This document shows, one piece after another, positions 5,669-8,072 of a DNA stretch of 8,072 nt. The notes beneath the pieces were generated by a model that saw only the letters and a list, made by a program, of their open reading frames with translations, ran no database searches and had not been told where the DNA came from. Each line of letters begins with the position of its first letter. Position 1 is the first letter of the stretch. This DNA is from Peptoniphilus_A sp050943655 (GTDB lineage: Bacteria; Bacillota; Clostridia; Tissierellales; Peptoniphilaceae), in contig NZ_JBMNPQ010000066.1 in assembly GCF_050943655.1 (NCBI RefSeq), positions 1-8,072 on the forward strand. Reading direction: 5' to 3'. The translations under genes were made by a program, and so were the position numbers.

Positions 5669-6688
5669 ATGAAAATAGTTCACTTCTCGGACTTGCACTT
5701 AAAAAAATTTTATAAGGGCAAGCTTCCAATTGAAATAACAAATAAATTAATTGAAGATGTGTGGAAAAATCTCTATGAAACTTGCAAATTCATTAACGAA
5801 ATTTCTGCTGACATTGTTTTAATAGCAGGCGATGTCTTCGAAAGAGAATTTTTTAACATGAGTGATATGAATAGATTTTTAGATATTATTAAATCACTTA
5901 ACGCAAAAGTATTTATATCTTGTGGAAATCACGACTATTACGATGAAAAGAGTTTGTGGAATAGGGTAGAGCTTCCAGAAAATTTGCATGTCTTCTCTAA
6001 TGATTTTACTTATGTCGACTTAGATGACTTAGGCGCAAGAGTTTTTGGAATTTCTTATGACTCATTTAGTTTTAATAAGGATTTAAAGACAGTGGATTTA
6101 TCTATTGATTACAAAAACTTTTTAGTAGTTCACAGTGATATGGAAGATGAGAGATACCTTCCACTTGATAAAGACTTTTTAAAAAAATTTGACTATGTTG
6201 CCCTTGGTCATATTCATAAGAGAGAAAAAATTATGGATAATGTATATTATTCTGGTTCAATCGAACCTCACACCTTTAAAGATATTGGCGATCGGGGAAT
6301 AATTATTTTTGATACAGATACTAAGTCTTTCGAATTTAAAGATTTTTCTACAAAGAATTTTGTAACTTTTGACTACGAAGTAAAACCTGATAGTTCATTA
6401 AGTGAGCTGCTAGAAGATTTACAAAATACTGTAAATGATAGAGACTTATACAGAATTAGGCTCATCGGTAAGCATAAAAATCACAACTTGCTTAAAGAAT
6501 TTTTAGAAAATAATTTGAATGCTTTTTATTTTGAAATAGTTGACGAAGTTAAAAATGATGTAGATGTATACGAAGTTTTTGGAGAAAATAATTTAGTTAT
6601 GGATTATTTAAACTCTTTTAATGAGGAAGAGGAAAATTCGAAAGAAGTAGCAATAGAATATTTATTGGAGCAATACAATGAAGTTTAA
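5669..6688 (+). CDS. yhaO: SbcD/Mre11-like DNA repair metallophosphoesterase, YhaO family
   Basis: This is a calcineurin-like metallophosphoesterase of 339 residues, predicted to be the nuclease partner of the ATPase encoded next. All metal-binding motifs are present in order: DLH (Asp8, His10), GDVF (Gly54, Asp55), GNHD (86-89), the lone His155 in 'VVHSD' and GHIH (180-183). The catalytic His of GNHD is intact, so activity is expected. After about residue 200 comes the 'YYSGSIEPHTF' segment typical of SbcD/YhaO proteins, then a C-terminal acidic region likely to contact the ATPase. It is somewhat shorter than YhaO of Bacillus. Its last 11 bases overlap the next gene, whose ribosome site (GGAG at 6667-6670) is inside this one. 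The preceding extended -10 suggests an independent transcription unit. The DNA substrate is inferred from family. Confidence 0.9.
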   Translation: MKIVHFSDLHLKKFYKGKLPIEITNKLIEDVWKNLYETCKFINEISADIVLIAGDVFEREFFNMSDMNRFLDIIKSLNAKVFISCGNHDYYDEKSLWNRVELPENLHVFSNDFTYVDLDDLGARVFGISYDSFSFNKDLKTVDLSIDYKNFLVVHSDMEDERYLPLDKDFLKKFDYVALGHIHKREKIMDNVYYSGSIEPHTFKDIGDRGIIIFDTDTKSFEFKDFSTKNFVTFDYEVKPDSSLSELLEDLQNTVNDRDLYRIRLIGKHKNHNLLKEFLENNLNAFYFEIVDEVKNDVDVYEVFGENNLVMDYLNSFNEEEENSKEVAIEYLLEQYNEV

Positions 6689-8072
6689 AGAATTTGGACT
6701 GTTAAACTTTGGAAAATTTAATAATGAAACTATTAACTTTTATGATGGCATCAATATAATTTATGGCGAAAATGAGTTTGGCAAATCTACTATTGTAAAT
6801 TTTATTGACGGGGTTTTTTATGGATTTAGCCGAGACTCCTTAAAAAGGAAAGTAAGGGACGAGCTTTTTGACAAGTGTAGGCCTTGGAATAGTTCAAGCT
6901 ACAATGGATATATTGAAATTATTGATAAGGACGAGACTTATAGAATATTTAGAGATTTTGAAACCGATGAAGTTTCTATTTTAAATAAGTCTACTGGACT
7001 TGATCTTAGCAACCTTTCAGTATTAAATAAATATTCAAGAATTGAACAACCAGGGGCTTACTTTTTTGACATAAATAGAAAAGTTTTTAAATCAACTGTG
7101 TTCATTGGGCAGAATATGTCTGTCTTTCAAGACGATGCTGCAGAGGATTTGAAAAAGAGAGTAAATAATTTTGCAACAGCTCTAGATGAGAACATAAATG
7201 TAAATAAAGTATTGGACAAAATGAATAAGGACATAGATTCCTATGGAAATGAGAGGCGAAAATCTTCACTAATCGGATCTGTTACAGATGAGCTTGAAAA
7301 AATCGAAAGACAAAAGTCGTCCTTAATTCTAGATAAAGTAAATTATGACATTAACATAAAAAAATTAAAAGATACAAAGGATGAACTTAAGGCTCTTGAG
7401 AAAAAATATAGGGGACGCAAGAGTTACGATATTGAAAACTTAAAAAGTGAAATTAAAGAACTTGAAAAAAACTTAAGTGAATATGCCAAAAAGCACGACA
7501 TGGATGATTTTGAGAGGGCAATTGAAATAAATAATGACATCCATTCAAAGTCAAATAGACTTGATGAAATTTTATCTTTAGATCAGTGTGAAATTATCGA
7601 GGAAGATAAAGATATAAGTGAAGATTTAGAAAATTATAAAAAAGCTAAGGCAAAAATTGCAGAGCTAAATATTAATAATTACTCCAAAGAAATGGAATTT
7701 ATTTCTGTCGACATCAGAAATACTAGAAGAAAAATGAATTTTTATTTGATAAAAATAATACTTGGCATATTGATTGGCTTTGCAGTAATTGGCACTGCAT
7801 TTTATTATAATAGACCAATATTTTCACTAATTTCTGCAATATTTTTTACATATTCCTATTTTAGGATAGTAAAATATAATATAAATAAGGACTTATACAA
7901 TAGGCTCGATGTAAAGCTTCGCGACTTGAAAAAACTTTCCATCGAAAAGACTGGAATTAAAAAGGAATATGACAAGTACTTTGATGGTCTTTTAAAAAAA
8001 TATTCTGTGAATTCTTTAAATGAATTGGACAAAGTTTTGAAAAATTTTGAATCAGAAAATTTAAAGAAAAAA
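6678..8072 (+). CDS. yhaN: YhaN-like SMC/Rad50-type ATPase with membrane hairpin (3' end missing)
   Basis: The frame runs from ATG 6678 open to the right edge, giving 465 codons. It starts inside the end of the metallophosphoesterase gene, in another frame, with GGAG at 6667-6670. The N-terminus 'MKFKEFGLLNFGKF' and Walker A GENEFGKST (residues 30-38) are those of RecF/SbcC/Rad50-like ATPases. A Q-loop follows at 'FIGQN' (Gln145). Charged, heptad-like coiled-coil sequence occupies roughly 150-350. Two hydrophobic segments (about 356-377 and 380-396), separated by a short polar turn (NRP), interrupt the coil and look like a transmembrane hairpin, as reported for YhaN-type proteins and unlike cytosolic SbcC. 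Coiled coil resumes afterwards. The returning coil, signature motif and Walker B should lie beyond the window. With the upstream nuclease it probably forms a membrane-tethered Mre11/Rad50-like complex. Confidence 0.88.
   Translation, partial: MKFKEFGLLNFGKFNNETINFYDGINIIYGENEFGKSTIVNFIDGVFYGFSRDSLKRKVRDELFDKCRPWNSSSYNGYIEIIDKDETYRIFRDFETDEVSILNKSTGLDLSNLSVLNKYSRIEQPGAYFFDINRKVFKSTVFIGQNMSVFQDDAAEDLKKRVNNFATALDENINVNKVLDKMNKDIDSYGNERRKSSLIGSVTDELEKIERQKSSLILDKVNYDINIKKLKDTKDELKALEKKYRGRKSYDIENLKSEIKELEKNLSEYAKKHDMDDFERAIEINNDIHSKSNRLDEILSLDQCEIIEEDKDISEDLENYKKAKAKIAELNINNYSKEMEFISVDIRNTRRKMNFYLIKIILGILIGFAVIGTAFYYNRPIFSLISAIFFTYSYFRIVKYNINKDLYNRLDVKLRDLKKLSIEKTGIKKEYDKYFDGLLKKYSVNSLNELDKVLKNFESENLKKK

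Overview
The window is AT-rich, densely packed bacterial DNA. It has strong Shine-Dalgarno sites (AGGAGG, GGTGAT), short intergenic gaps and gene families typical of anaerobic low-GC Bacillota. The overall flavour is Clostridia/Tissierellia (Peptoniphilus/Anaerococcus-like), inferred from protein character and base composition only; no marker gene fixes the genus. I see no tRNA, rRNA, CRISPR array, insertion sequence or phage gene. This is chromosomal housekeeping DNA with a few oddities rather than an accessory island.

Layout. (a) Positions 1-1260, plus strand: the 3' part of a metal-type ABC ATPase (ZnuC-like, cut by the window edge) and its overlapping membrane permease (ZnuB-like), the end of a zinc/manganese uptake operon. 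A perfect 11-bp hairpin terminator (1272-1300) closes it and lies between convergent genes. (b) 1342-1812, minus strand: a YbaK-superfamily deacylase. (c) 1813-1983: a divergent intergenic region with promoter-like elements for both directions. (d) 1999-5608, plus strand: a tight four-gene run of a second, EbsC-type YbaK (Cys-tRNA(Pro) deacylase), a full-length alpha-phosphoglucomutase (PgcA type), a PfkB-fold protein that has lost its kinase signature residues, and an isochorismatase-family hydrolase interrupted by one in-frame TGA. A hairpin plus T-run (5611-5636) ends this operon. (e) 5669 to the right edge, plus strand: a YhaO/SbcD-like metallophosphoesterase overlapping a YhaN-like coiled-coil ATPase with a membrane hairpin. 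The ATPase is cut by the window end.

How the genes work together. ZnuC/ZnuB form one importer. YhaO/YhaN form an Mre11/Rad50-like nuclease-ATPase pair, probably membrane-tethered. The two YbaK-like proteins are paralogues, probably clearing different mischarged tRNAs. The EbsC-PGM-PfkB-isochorismatase run is held together by spacing and not by an obvious pathway.

The most notable observations are the nonsense codon just before the catalytic cysteine of the isochorismatase, in an otherwise intact frame; the PfkB-family protein without its catalytic Asp motif; and the membrane hairpin in the YhaN-like ATPase. I do not see a clearly new multi-gene system here.
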